Below are positions 1 through 8,887 of a DNA stretch of 64,000 nucleotides, in pieces; positions within the stretch are counted from its first letter, which is position 1, and each line of letters opens with the position of its first letter. Below the pieces are notes generated by a model. It had not been told where the DNA came from and did not search any database. It saw only the letters and a list, made by a program, of their open reading frames with translations. The stretch covers positions 310,001 to 374,000 of the forward strand of contig CACNNQ010000001.1 of the NCBI GenBank assembly GCA_902621855.1, in the 5' to 3' direction. A program made the translations under genes and the position numbers. The stretch comes from an uncultured Alphaproteobacteria bacterium (GTDB lineage: Bacteria > Pseudomonadota > Alphaproteobacteria > HIMB59 > GCA-002718135).

Positions 1-358
1 AGAGGGTTTTTTGCAATATTTACCTTTTGGAGCATTATTAGGGATAGTTCTAGTAATTGAACTTGGAATACTTTTTTTAACAGATAGATCGTCTAATATT
101 TATAACAATCAAACACCACTACAACCTATAGTTAATGAAGTGGAAAATACAAAAATGATTGGGCAAATACTCTACACTGAATATTTTTATTTATTTCAAA
201 TATGTGGGATAATTTTATTAGTCGCAATGATTGGCTCTATTACACTTACATTAAGAGATAAAGGTGGTGTTAAAAGGCAAAATATAGATTCTCAAAATAC
301 AGTTGATGCATCAACAGCTATAGAAAAGAAAAAAGTAAAAATAGGCGAAGGAATTTAA
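1..358 (+). CDS. nuoJ: NADH-quinone oxidoreductase subunit J, 3' part
   Basis: This is the C-terminal part of a complex I membrane subunit; the 5' end lies outside the window and the reading frame is open from base 2. Two hydrophobic helices are visible, one near the start and one about residues 60-80 of the visible part, followed by a hydrophilic tail. NuoJ sits in the proton-pumping membrane arm. The assignment rests largely on position, immediately before a clear nuoK, because NuoJ sequences diverge strongly. The hydrophilic tail of about 30 residues ends three bases before the nuoK start. Seen: hydrophobicity and gene order. Inferred: the identity. Confidence 0.88.
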   Translation, partial: EGFLQYLPFGALLGIVLVIELGILFLTDRSSNIYNNQTPLQPIVNEVENTKMIGQILYTEYFYLFQICGIILLVAMIGSITLTLRDKGGVKRQNIDSQNTVDASTAIEKKKVKIGEGI

Positions 359-361
359 TTC

Positions 362-667
362 ATGATTACTCTTGAACATTATCTTTTTCTCGGCGCAATT
401 ATTTTTACCTTAGGTGTTTTAGGAATATTTTTAAATAAGAAAAATTTAATTATAATTTTAATGTCTATAGAACTCATCTTGTTGTCGGTAAATATTAATT
501 TTATTGCCTTCTCAGCGTATATTAATGATATCTCAGGGCAAATTTTTGCAATGCTTACACTTACTGTTGCAGCAGCTGAAGCAGCAATTGGACTTGCCAT
601 ACTTGTAGTATTTTTTAGAAATTTAGGATCAATAGAAGTAAATAAAATTAATCAGCTTAAGGGATAG
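362..667 (+). CDS. nuoK: NADH-quinone oxidoreductase subunit K
   Basis: NuoK is a small three-helix subunit of the complex I membrane arm, related to MnhC/MrpC antiporter subunits. The 101-residue length is typical. The helix-2 segment with [14 protein letters not shown] carries the conserved membrane Glu, and the helix-3 segment [13 protein letters not shown] carries the second one; both are needed for proton translocation in studied homologues. An AAGGA lies 9 bases upstream of the ATG, one of the few recognisable Shine-Dalgarno sequences in this operon. It lies between nuoJ and nuoL with only 3-base gaps, so it is co-transcribed. Confidence 0.97.
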   Translation: MITLEHYLFLGAIIFTLGVLGIFLNKKNLIIILMSIELILLSVNINFIAFSAYINDISGQIFAMLTLTVAAAEAAIGLAILVVFFRNLGSIEVNKINQLKG

Positions 668-670
668 TAG

Positions 671-2578
671 ATGGCAACCTCAATTATATTTTTACCTCTA
701 CTTGGTTTTCTTTTTTGTTTTTTGCTAGGTAAACAGTTCCACTATAAGATTCATCAAATATCAACAACTTCAATTCTTTTTCTTTGCGCATTATTTTCTT
801 GGATAATATTCATTCAGTTTATTAATAATAAGGAAACTGAAACAATCTTTATTCTTAACTGGATTACTTCTGGAAACTTTATTGTTGATTGGTCAATAAG
901 ATTAGACACGTTAACTGCCGTAATGTTCATTGTGGTTACAACTGTTTCCGCTTGTGTTCACTTATATTCAATAGGTTATATGGAAGAAGATCCATCAAAA
1001 ATAAGATTTATGGGCTATCTAAGCTTATTTACTTTTTTTATGCTTGTGCTTGTATCAAGTAATAACTTGTTGCAAATGTTTTTTGGTTGGGAGGGTGTTG
1101 GACTAGCCTCATATTTATTAATTGGTTTTTGGCACCATAAAGACTCAGCCAACAAAGCTGCTATAAAAGCATTTGTCGTAAATAGAGTTGGAGATTTTGG
1201 ATACGCAATTGGAATTGCAGGAATTTTTTACATTTTTGGTACGATAAGTTTCGACAGTATATTTGAGCAAGTGGATCAATTTAGTGAGCATCAAATTCAA
1301 TTCCTTTCATTTAGTTTACCAACTTTAGATTTTTTATGTTTTCTTTTATTTATAGGAGCAATGGGTAAATCTGCCCAATTAGGTTTACACACATGGCTGC
1401 CAGATGCTATGGAAGGACCTACTCCTGTTTCTGCGCTAATACATGCTGCAACAATGGTAACAGCTGGCGTATTTTTAGTTGCAAGAATGAGTCCTCTTTA
1501 TGAGTTTGCTGCATTTACTAATTTATTCATTACTTTTGTAGGCGCGGCTACAGCTATTTTTGCCGCCTCTATAGCCTTAACACAAAATGATATTAAACGA
1601 GTCATTGCATATTCAACATGTAGTCAATTAGGATATATGTTTTTCGCAGCTGGTGTAGGTGCTTATAATGCATCAATATTTCACTTAACAACCCATGCCT
1701 TTTTTAAAGCTCTTCTATTTCTTTCTGCAGGTTCTGTAATTCACGCAATGCATCATGAACAGGATATGAGAAAAATGGGCGGACTTTTCAAAAAAATACC
1801 TTTTACCGCTACAATGATGTGGATTGGATCTCTTGCAATTATTGGTTTCCCGTATCTATCTGGCTACTATTCAAAAGAAAGTATTTTAGAAAATGCTTTC
1901 TATGCATCAAATGGAATTGCATATTTTGCATATTTAGTAGGTATTTTAACTGCTCTACTTACAGCTTTTTATTCATGGAGATTATTATTTCTAACATTTC
2001 ATGGTGAAAATAGATCAGAAAATAAAACATATGATCACGCCCATGAATCACCTTTAGTTATGACAGCTCCATTATTTATTCTTGCAATTGGTTCTATTTT
2101 TTCAGGAATATTCTTTGCTGATTATTTTATTGGATATTACAAAAAAGAATTTTGGGATAATGCAGTATTATTAACAGAGAGCTCTCATAAATATCTTCCT
2201 CTTACACAATCCTTAATATCAAAATCAGCTGTTGCAATTGGAATTCTTCTATGTGTGTTGATATATTCAAATAATTTAAATAGAGCAAAAAATCTTTCTC
2301 ATAACTTAGATCCCCTATATACTCTTTCTAAAAATAAATGGTATGTGGATGAACTATATCATAAAGTATTTGTTTTAACTTTTTTCAAATTAGCAAACTT
2401 TTTTTGGAAAAGAGGAGATGAAAAAACTATCGATGGTTTAGGGCCAAACGGAGTGTCCTGGATTATTTCAAAATCTTCATCTTATGTAAGTTTATTTCAA
2501 TCAGGGTATTTGTTTCATTATGCTTTTGCTATGCTTGGCGGCTTAGTAATAATTTTAACATGGTTTTTATATTACTAA
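671..2578 (+). CDS. nuoL: NADH-quinone oxidoreductase subunit L
   Basis: NuoL is the largest antiporter-like subunit at the distal end of complex I. The 635-residue protein is hydrophobic throughout. It shows the family Glu in GWEGVGLASYLLIGFW at about residue 140 and the signature HTWLPDAMEGPTPVSALIH at about 236-255, followed by the discontinuous helix region. A hydrophilic stretch from about residue 540 precedes a last helix, consistent with the long lateral helix of NuoL. An AAGGGA precedes the ATG. The first 80 residues match the proton-antiporter N-terminus. Mrp antiporter subunits share these motifs, but the nuoJKLMN order decides for complex I. Confidence 0.97.
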   Translation: MATSIIFLPLLGFLFCFLLGKQFHYKIHQISTTSILFLCALFSWIIFIQFINNKETETIFILNWITSGNFIVDWSIRLDTLTAVMFIVVTTVSACVHLYSIGYMEEDPSKIRFMGYLSLFTFFMLVLVSSNNLLQMFFGWEGVGLASYLLIGFWHHKDSANKAAIKAFVVNRVGDFGYAIGIAGIFYIFGTISFDSIFEQVDQFSEHQIQFLSFSLPTLDFLCFLLFIGAMGKSAQLGLHTWLPDAMEGPTPVSALIHAATMVTAGVFLVARMSPLYEFAAFTNLFITFVGAATAIFAASIALTQNDIKRVIAYSTCSQLGYMFFAAGVGAYNASIFHLTTHAFFKALLFLSAGSVIHAMHHEQDMRKMGGLFKKIPFTATMMWIGSLAIIGFPYLSGYYSKESILENAFYASNGIAYFAYLVGILTALLTAFYSWRLLFLTFHGENRSENKTYDHAHESPLVMTAPLFILAIGSIFSGIFFADYFIGYYKKEFWDNAVLLTESSHKYLPLTQSLISKSAVAIGILLCVLIYSNNLNRAKNLSHNLDPLYTLSKNKWYVDELYHKVFVLTFFKLANFFWKRGDEKTIDGLGPNGVSWIISKSSSYVSLFQSGYLFHYAFAMLGGLVIILTWFLYY

Positions 2579-4063
2579 ATGATTGACTGGCCACTAGTAT
2601 CAGTAATAATTTTTTTACCTTTAATTGGCGCTTTAATTATTCTTTTCATTAAAGAAGATGAATTAACATCAATTAATATTAAATGGGCTGCTTTACTAAC
2701 AACGTTAGGAACATTTATTTTAAGTTTAATACTTTGGTTACAATTTGATTATTCCAATCCACTTTATCAATATGAAGAAAAATTTAGATGGTTCGATGAT
2801 TTTAATTTCTTCTACCATGTTGGTGTTGACGGTATCTCACTTTTTATGATTTTATTAAGTACATTTTTAACCCCACTTTGTATTTTAGCTAGTTGGAATA
2901 ATATAAAAAAAAGAGTCAAGGAATATATGCTTTCTTTTCTATTTTTAGAGACTGTAATGATTGGAATGTTTGCTTCTATAGACATACTTTTATTTTATAT
3001 TTTTTTTGAAGCCGTATTAATACCAATGTATCTAATCATAGGTATATGGGGAGGCAATAGAAGAATCTATGCTTCTTTTAAATTCTTTCTCTACACTCTT
3101 TTGGGGTCAGTACTCATGTTGATTGCTATTATTGTGATGTATAGCAATACAAGTTCAATGAGTATAGAGTTTTTACAAGGTAATTATTTTTCCTATAATA
3201 CTCAATTGTTTCTCTGGCTTGCCTTCTTTGCTTCCTTTGCAGTTAAAATTCCTATGTGGCCGTTTCATACATGGTTGCCCGATGCACATGTTGAAGCTCC
3301 AACGGCTGGATCTGTTATTTTAGCTGGAGTACTTTTAAAAATGGGCGGATATGGTTTTATCCGTTTCTCTTTAGGCATGCTTCCAGAAGCAACAGAGTTT
3401 TTTATTCCTTTAATTATGACATTAAGTATAGTTGCCATAGTATACACTTCCTTAGTAGCTCTAGCACAAACTGATATTAAAAAACTAATTGCATATTCAT
3501 CTGTTGCTCATATGGGAATTGTAACAATTGGAATTTTCTTAGTTAATCAACAAGGTTTAGAAGGGGCAATGATGCAAATGATTAGTCATGGACTAGTTTC
3601 AGCAGCATTATTTTTATGTGTTGGTGTTATTTATGATCGAATGCATACTAGAGAAATTGAATTTTATGGAGGATTAGTTCAAAGAATGCCTCTATATGCA
3701 ACAGTATTTATGATTTTTATGCTGGGATCAGTTGGATTACCTGGGACTAGTGGTTTTGTTGGAGAATTTTTAGTTATTATTGGAGCATTTAAATTTTCAA
3801 GTTACGTTGTTATTGGCGCGGCTTTTGGAATAATATTATCCGCTGTTTACATGCTATATCTTTATAAAAGAATTATTTTTGGTACCATAACCAATAATAA
3901 ACTTGCAGATATTTTAGATATAAACACAAGAGAGAAAATCATATTAATTCCTTTAGCAATTTCAGTAATATTACTAGGTATATTTCCAAATCTATTTTTA
4001 GATCCTATGAGATTATCACTTGAACAAATTATAACAAACTATGAAATAGCCAATGCTAAATAA
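2579..4063 (+). CDS. nuoM: NADH-quinone oxidoreductase subunit M
   Basis: NuoM is the second antiporter-like proton channel of complex I. The protein has 494 residues and about 14 predicted helices. The conserved Glu is in FFEAVLIPMYLIIGIWG at about residue 144, and the family signature FHTWLPDAHVEAPTAGSVI is at about 230. The ATG starts directly after the nuoL stop with no spacer and no Shine-Dalgarno, so translation probably depends on coupling to nuoL. Its end overlaps nuoN by 11 bases. Length and motifs are complete and nothing is missing. Confidence 0.97.
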   Translation: MIDWPLVSVIIFLPLIGALIILFIKEDELTSINIKWAALLTTLGTFILSLILWLQFDYSNPLYQYEEKFRWFDDFNFFYHVGVDGISLFMILLSTFLTPLCILASWNNIKKRVKEYMLSFLFLETVMIGMFASIDILLFYIFFEAVLIPMYLIIGIWGGNRRIYASFKFFLYTLLGSVLMLIAIIVMYSNTSSMSIEFLQGNYFSYNTQLFLWLAFFASFAVKIPMWPFHTWLPDAHVEAPTAGSVILAGVLLKMGGYGFIRFSLGMLPEATEFFIPLIMTLSIVAIVYTSLVALAQTDIKKLIAYSSVAHMGIVTIGIFLVNQQGLEGAMMQMISHGLVSAALFLCVGVIYDRMHTREIEFYGGLVQRMPLYATVFMIFMLGSVGLPGTSGFVGEFLVIIGAFKFSSYVVIGAAFGIILSAVYMLYLYKRIIFGTITNNKLADILDINTREKIILIPLAISVILLGIFPNLFLDPMRLSLEQIITNYEIANAK

Positions 4064-5489
4064 TATTTACAATATTTTTTTTATACCTGAAATTTTTTTG
4101 GCATGCTCTTCTTTTGTATGCTTACTTTTTGGTCTTTTTTTAAAAAAGAATGCCTTTAGGCAAACTTCTAATTTAGCAGTTTTCGTTTTATTATTAACCA
4201 TTTTGCTTGTTTACTATGATAGTGAATCCAATTTTGCAAATTATAAAAGTTTATTTAGCCATTCTTCTTTTATAAATTTTTTTAAAATTTTAGCTCTATT
4301 AGGATCTATAGCTAGTATCATTATTTCTAAAGATTATTTCTTAGGCATTAAGCTAAAAAATTTTGAAATTCCTATTTTATTTTTATTTTCAACACTTGGA
4401 ATGATGTTAATGATTGCTTCAAATAATCTTATGTCCATGTATCTAGCAATAGAACTACAAAGTTTATCTCTTTATGTTGCTGCAGCAATAAAAAGAGATT
4501 CAATTTCATCAGCTGAGTCAGGAGTAAAATACTTTATTTTAGGAGCATTATCATCGGGTATACTTTTGTATGGTTTCTCCTTAATTTATGGATTTACTGG
4601 TTCAATGAATTTTGATGATATTAGTTTCTATTTATCTAAATATGAAAATTTAAATTTAGGCCTAATATTTGGGCTTGTATTTGTAATGGTAGGCTTAGCT
4701 TTTAAGGTTTCAGCCGTACCTTTCCATATGTGGACTCCCGATGTTTATGAAGGAGCTCCAAACTCAATTACAGGTTTTTTTGCTATAGTTCCTAAGATTG
4801 CTGCAGTAGCTTTAATTTATCGTTTTTGCTTAGTTCCTTTTGAAAATTTCTACTTAGAATGGAGTCAAATAATTATATTTTTATCAATAGCCTCAATGTT
4901 TCTTGGAGCTATCGCTGCTATAGCACAGTCAAATATTAAAAGATTATTAGCTTATAGTTCAATCGGACATATAGGTTATATATTAATCGCTTTAGTTGCA
5001 GCAAATGATGACGGAATTAAAGCAGCATCAATTTATATGTTTTCATACATGATAATGAATGTTGCTATTTTTGCAATTTTACTTTCATTAAAAGTTAAAA
5101 ATGAATATTTAATTAATATAAGTGATTTAAAAGGATTAAGTAAAAGTAATCCAATCGTTAGCCTTTCTATTTCAATAATAATTCTATCTATGGCTGGCAT
5201 TCCTCCTTTTATAGGATTTTTTGGCAAGTTTTATGTTTTCATTGCTGCAATTGAAAAAGAATTATATGTACTTTCAGTTCTTGGTGTTCTAGCTAGCGTT
5301 ATTTCCGCTTTTTATTATTTAAGAATTATTAAGATAATGTATTTTGATGAAAGTATAAGTGAAGAAATAATTAATTTTAAAATCTCTTTTCAATCAAAAA
5401 TTATTTTGTCCTTAAGTTTGTTTCTAATTATTTGTTTTATATTTTATCCATCTTTATTGATTAATATATCAGCAAGTTTAATCATTTGA
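4053..5489 (+). CDS. nuoN: NADH-quinone oxidoreductase subunit N
   Basis: NuoN is the third antiporter-like subunit of complex I and usually the last gene of the operon, as here. It has 478 residues and about 14 hydrophobic segments. The key Glu is in AIELQSLSLYV at about residue 132, and the family motif PFHMWTPDVYEGAPNSITGF is at about 224. The start overlaps the end of nuoM by 11 bases, which indicates translational coupling. The next gene, birA, begins 3 bases after the stop, so the operon reads on into cofactor genes, as is common in Alphaproteobacteria. Confidence 0.97.
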   Translation: MLNNIYNIFFIPEIFLACSSFVCLLFGLFLKKNAFRQTSNLAVFVLLLTILLVYYDSESNFANYKSLFSHSSFINFFKILALLGSIASIIISKDYFLGIKLKNFEIPILFLFSTLGMMLMIASNNLMSMYLAIELQSLSLYVAAAIKRDSISSAESGVKYFILGALSSGILLYGFSLIYGFTGSMNFDDISFYLSKYENLNLGLIFGLVFVMVGLAFKVSAVPFHMWTPDVYEGAPNSITGFFAIVPKIAAVALIYRFCLVPFENFYLEWSQIIIFLSIASMFLGAIAAIAQSNIKRLLAYSSIGHIGYILIALVAANDDGIKAASIYMFSYMIMNVAIFAILLSLKVKNEYLINISDLKGLSKSNPIVSLSISIIILSMAGIPPFIGFFGKFYVFIAAIEKELYVLSVLGVLASVISAFYYLRIIKIMYFDESISEEIINFKISFQSKIILSLSLFLIICFIFYPSLLINISASLII

Positions 5490-5492
5490 TTA

Positions 5493-6227
5493 ATGTCATT
5501 AGAGAAAATTAAAAATCTATTAGATAAAAATAATTTTGATTTTCATTTTATTGAATCTGTAGATTCTACAATGTCAGAGGTTAAACAGCTTATTTATAAT
5601 AGAAATATATGTTTGATGGCAAATGAACAAAAAAAAGGATTTGGAAGACGGGGTACAGTTTGGAAAAGTCCAAAAAATAATGTTTATATTTCTATTTTAT
5701 CAAAAAATATACTGCCAATAGAAAATCATTTTTTAAATAATGCTTTTGTTACTAATATGATCTGTTCCGTAGTTGAAGATATTTGTAATGTTAAAACTCA
5801 AATTAAATGGCCAAATGATGTTTTAATTAATAAAGAAAAAATTTCTGGTATAATTTCTGAAATATTTAGTATCAATAATGATCAATATATAAATACTGGT
5901 TTTGGAGTTAATATAGTATCTTCTCCAAAATTAGAAAATTATTCAACAACATATATTAATAAATATAATAAAGAAATTAACAATTTTTATTTTGTAAATG
6001 AAATTATGGAAGAGTATTTTAAAAATTTTAAACAATTGCTTAATAATCAAGAAAAAATTATGACTGAATATAAGAGTAGATTATTATATTTTGGAGATAA
6101 TATTAATTTAAAAATTGATGAACAAAATATTAAGCAAGGAATATTTCATAATCTTAATATAGATGGGTCAATTACTTTAAAAAATGATGTTAATTTTGAA
6201 AACATATATAACGCTAGAATAATTTGA
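5493..6227 (+). CDS. birA: Biotin--[acetyl-CoA-carboxylase] ligase
   Basis: Biotin protein ligase activates biotin with ATP and attaches it to the biotin carboxyl carrier protein. The 244-residue protein has only the catalytic and C-terminal domains, with no N-terminal helix-turn-helix, so it is a ligase and not a transcriptional repressor. GFGRRGTVWKSP at about residue 50 is the biotinoyl-AMP binding loop, KWPNDVL at about 106 and KISGII at about 116 are the other active-site motifs. The loop here has Phe where many enzymes have Gly-Arg-Gly. The stop overlaps the start of coaX in a TGATG arrangement. Location after nuoN is the usual alphaproteobacterial one. Confidence 0.95.
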   Translation: MSLEKIKNLLDKNNFDFHFIESVDSTMSEVKQLIYNRNICLMANEQKKGFGRRGTVWKSPKNNVYISILSKNILPIENHFLNNAFVTNMICSVVEDICNVKTQIKWPNDVLINKEKISGIISEIFSINNDQYINTGFGVNIVSSPKLENYSTTYINKYNKEINNFYFVNEIMEEYFKNFKQLLNNQEKIMTEYKSRLLYFGDNINLKIDEQNIKQGIFHNLNIDGSITLKNDVNFENIYNARII

Positions 6228-6988
6228 TGATTATTATAGATGTAGGCAATACTAATATAGTTATAGGTTTTTATAAAAAAAATAAATTAAAAAAATTAAT
6301 TAGATTAAATACAGAAAAAAAAATTGATATTGCTAAAAAACAAATAAATAAATTTTTTAAATCTAATAAAAAAATTATTAATAATATAAAAGATAAATTT
6401 TGCATTTTATCCTCAGTTGTACCTTCTTTAAATAAAACTTTTAAAAATATTTTTCAAAAAAATAAATTCAAATTTTATTTAATAAATCCAAAAAAAATAT
6501 CATTTAAAGATAGTATTAATTATAATTTAAACCAAATTGGAAGTGATCGAATAGCAAATTATGCCTATGTATATAGTAGAAAAATTAAAAACTGTATAAT
6601 TATTGATTTTGGTACAGCAACTACTTTTGATGTTATTAAAAATAATAAATATTCAGGTGGGTTAATTTTTCCAGGTATAAATCTTTCAATGGATACACTT
6701 TTAAAAAATGCTGAATTAATAAAAAACTCAAAAATATCAAAATCAAATAAAATTGTTAATAATAACACATCTGCATCAATTCAATCAGGTTTCTATTTTG
6801 GTTATTTGCATGCAGTTAATGGTATATTAAAGCAAATTATTAAGGAGAATAAATTTAAACCCAAAGTCTATATTACGGGTGGTCTAGGTAAAATTTTTAA
6901 GGATAAAATTATTTATAAACCTATATATATGGAATATTTGACATTAGAAGGAATAAAAGAAATTGGTAACAAACATTTTTATGAGTAA
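6227..6988 (+). CDS. coaX: Type III pantothenate kinase
   Basis: CoaX phosphorylates pantothenate in the first committed step of coenzyme A synthesis. It belongs to the ASKHA fold. The phosphate-binding motif DVGNTN is at residues 5-10, SSVVPSL at about 60 follows the first subdomain, and IDFGTATTFD at about 125 with GGLIFPGI at about 143 are the other nucleotide and substrate motifs. The ATG at 6227 sits in TGATG with the birA stop; an in-frame TTG one codon earlier is less likely. The gene is markedly A-rich, with many Lys and Asn codons. The birA-coaX-rnj order is typical of Alphaproteobacteria. Confidence 0.96.
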   Translation: MIIIDVGNTNIVIGFYKKNKLKKLIRLNTEKKIDIAKKQINKFFKSNKKIINNIKDKFCILSSVVPSLNKTFKNIFQKNKFKFYLINPKKISFKDSINYNLNQIGSDRIANYAYVYSRKIKNCIIIDFGTATTFDVIKNNKYSGGLIFPGINLSMDTLLKNAELIKNSKISKSNKIVNNNTSASIQSGFYFGYLHAVNGILKQIIKENKFKPKVYITGGLGKIFKDKIIYKPIYMEYLTLEGIKEIGNKHFYE

Positions 6989-8654
6989 TAATTTACAACT
7001 AAATGATTTTAATGAAGGACTGCACTTTTTATCTCTTGGGGGTATTGGAGAAATAGGTGCAAATTGTTATCTTTACGGATGTGATGGAAAATGGATAATG
7101 ATAGATTTAGGCCTTTCATTTGCAGATGAAAAGTTCCCTGGTGTAGATTTATTGGTACCAAAAATAGATCATATTGAAAGTTTAGAAGATAATCTCGAGG
7201 CTATTATTATCAGCCATGGTCATGAAGATCATGCAGGAGCTGTTGCGTTCTTAGCAAATAAAATTAAATGTCCTGTATATGCAAGTAAATTTGCAAAATT
7301 TCTTATCGAAAATAGGCTAAAAGAATTCAATAAAGTAGAAGGATTTACTTTAAAAGAGATAAATCTAGACAAGAAATTAATACTCAATAATTTTGATATA
7401 AGTTTTATTCCAACTACACACTCAATTCCTGAACCAACTGCAATAGTAATTAAAACAACATATGGATCATTACTTCATACTGCTGATTGGAAAATAGATC
7501 ATTCACCTACTTTAGGAGACTCATTTTCAAAAGAAAAATTTGAAAAATTAGGAAATGATGGATTACTTGCCTTAATAGGTGACTCTACTAATGCAAATGT
7601 GCCTGGTAAGTCAGAATCTGAAAGTGATGTTAGAGATGAAATGACAAGTATATTTTCAAGATTTTCTAATAGAATTGTTGTTACCTGTTTTTCTTCAAAT
7701 ATTGCACGAATGAAAAATATTATTCAAGCAGCAAAAAAAAATAAAAGAAAGGTCGCTCTTGTTGGTAGGAGTATGAAAAAAAATATCGAAGTAGCAAGAA
7801 AATGTGGTTATGTTGCAGATGATGAGATTTTTATTAGTGAAGATGAAGCTTCTTATATACCAAGAGAAAATTTAGTCATAATTTGTACTGGAAGTCAGGG
7901 TGAAAAAAGATCTGCACTTTTCAGAATAGCTTATAATTCTCATCAACATTTACATTTAGAGCCTGAAGATGTAGTAATTTTTAGCTCTAGGGATATTCCT
8001 GGTAATGAAAAATCAATAAATAATTTAAAGAACTTACTTATTAGACAAAGAGTTGAGATAGTAACTGCTGATGATGATTTAGTACATGTTTCAGGTCATG
8101 GTTATGCAGATGAAATAAAACAAATGTATAATTGGACAAAACCTTACTTATCTATTCCTGTGCATGGTGAACCCATGCATCTAGAGGCGCATAAACAATT
8201 ATCTTACTCATCTCAAGTACCATTTACTAAAATTTTAGAAAATGGAAAATGTCTCAAAATTGCACCAGGTGAACCTAAAATTGTAGAAAAATTTGAAACT
8301 GGAAAGTTAATTGTTGAAGGTAAAAATCTTTACGACTCTGAATCTACATTTATTAAAGAGAGAAGGAAATATTCATTTGAGGGGCTAGTTTTAATTTCTT
8401 TAATTATCAATGATGATGACTATTCAATTAATAAAAATATTTTACTTACCTTAAAAGGATTGCCGGGAGTAGATGAGGAAAATATTAAAAATGATTTTAA
8501 AATACTTTTTATAGAAAACTATACAAAACTTAACAAAGATCAAAAATCATCAGATCTTATAGTATCTGACTTAGTTAAAAGTAATTTTAGAAAGATTATA
8601 AAAAATTTCATTCAAAAAAAACCAGAAATTGAAGTTCATTTAATACGATCTTAA
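6981..8654 (+). CDS. rnj: Ribonuclease J
   Basis: RNase J is a metallo-beta-lactamase/beta-CASP enzyme with 5'-3' exonuclease and endonuclease activity, used for mRNA decay and rRNA maturation. The zinc motif SHGHEDHAG is at about residue 78, the histidine of TTHSIP at about 146, GDSTNANVPG at about 200 marks the beta-CASP junction, and VHGEPMHLEAH at about 393 carries the late conserved histidines. A C-terminal domain of about 100 residues follows. I chose ATG 6981, which overlaps coaX by 8 bases like many junctions here; a TTG at 6963 would add six residues. Alphaproteobacteria commonly carry one RNase J. Confidence 0.96.
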   Translation: MSNNLQLNDFNEGLHFLSLGGIGEIGANCYLYGCDGKWIMIDLGLSFADEKFPGVDLLVPKIDHIESLEDNLEAIIISHGHEDHAGAVAFLANKIKCPVYASKFAKFLIENRLKEFNKVEGFTLKEINLDKKLILNNFDISFIPTTHSIPEPTAIVIKTTYGSLLHTADWKIDHSPTLGDSFSKEKFEKLGNDGLLALIGDSTNANVPGKSESESDVRDEMTSIFSRFSNRIVVTCFSSNIARMKNIIQAAKKNKRKVALVGRSMKKNIEVARKCGYVADDEIFISEDEASYIPRENLVIICTGSQGEKRSALFRIAYNSHQHLHLEPEDVVIFSSRDIPGNEKSINNLKNLLIRQRVEIVTADDDLVHVSGHGYADEIKQMYNWTKPYLSIPVHGEPMHLEAHKQLSYSSQVPFTKILENGKCLKIAPGEPKIVEKFETGKLIVEGKNLYDSESTFIKERRKYSFEGLVLISLIINDDDYSINKNILLTLKGLPGVDEENIKNDFKILFIENYTKLNKDQKSSDLIVSDLVKSNFRKIIKNFIQKKPEIEVHLIRS

Positions 8655-8887
8655 TGGCACTATTTACTCATGTTCTAATTTTTATCCTTGTTTGGTGGAT
8701 TTTATTTTTCATACTTCTACCGATTAAGATAAAAGTACCCCAAAAAGTAGAATCTGGACATGCAAAAAGCGCTCCAAGTAAGCCATATCTTCTAGTAAAA
8801 TTTATAGCAACCTCTTTAATATCAGCTTTAATTTTATTTTTTTTGATTTTATTTGGATTTGATTTATCAAATATATTTAATAAATGA
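8654..8887 (+). CDS. DUF1467 family membrane protein
   Basis: A 77-residue protein with two membrane helices, about residues 5-23 and 50-71, joined by a polar loop with PQKVESGHAKSAPSKPYL. This matches the DUF1467 family, which is almost confined to Alphaproteobacteria and usually lies between rnj and proS, exactly as here. The family has no established function; the conserved loop ending in an Ala-Pro-rich segment is its hallmark. It shares one base with the rnj stop and overlaps proS by 4 bases, so it is translated with them. Function: unknown. Confidence 0.88.
   Translation: MALFTHVLIFILVWWILFFILLPIKIKVPQKVESGHAKSAPSKPYLLVKFIATSLISALILFFLILFGFDLSNIFNK

Noticed and set aside
671-5489. Mrp-type sodium/proton antiporter instead of complex I
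   Set aside because: nuoL, nuoM and nuoN share motifs with Mrp subunits, but the J-K-L-M-N order and the lengths fit complex I.
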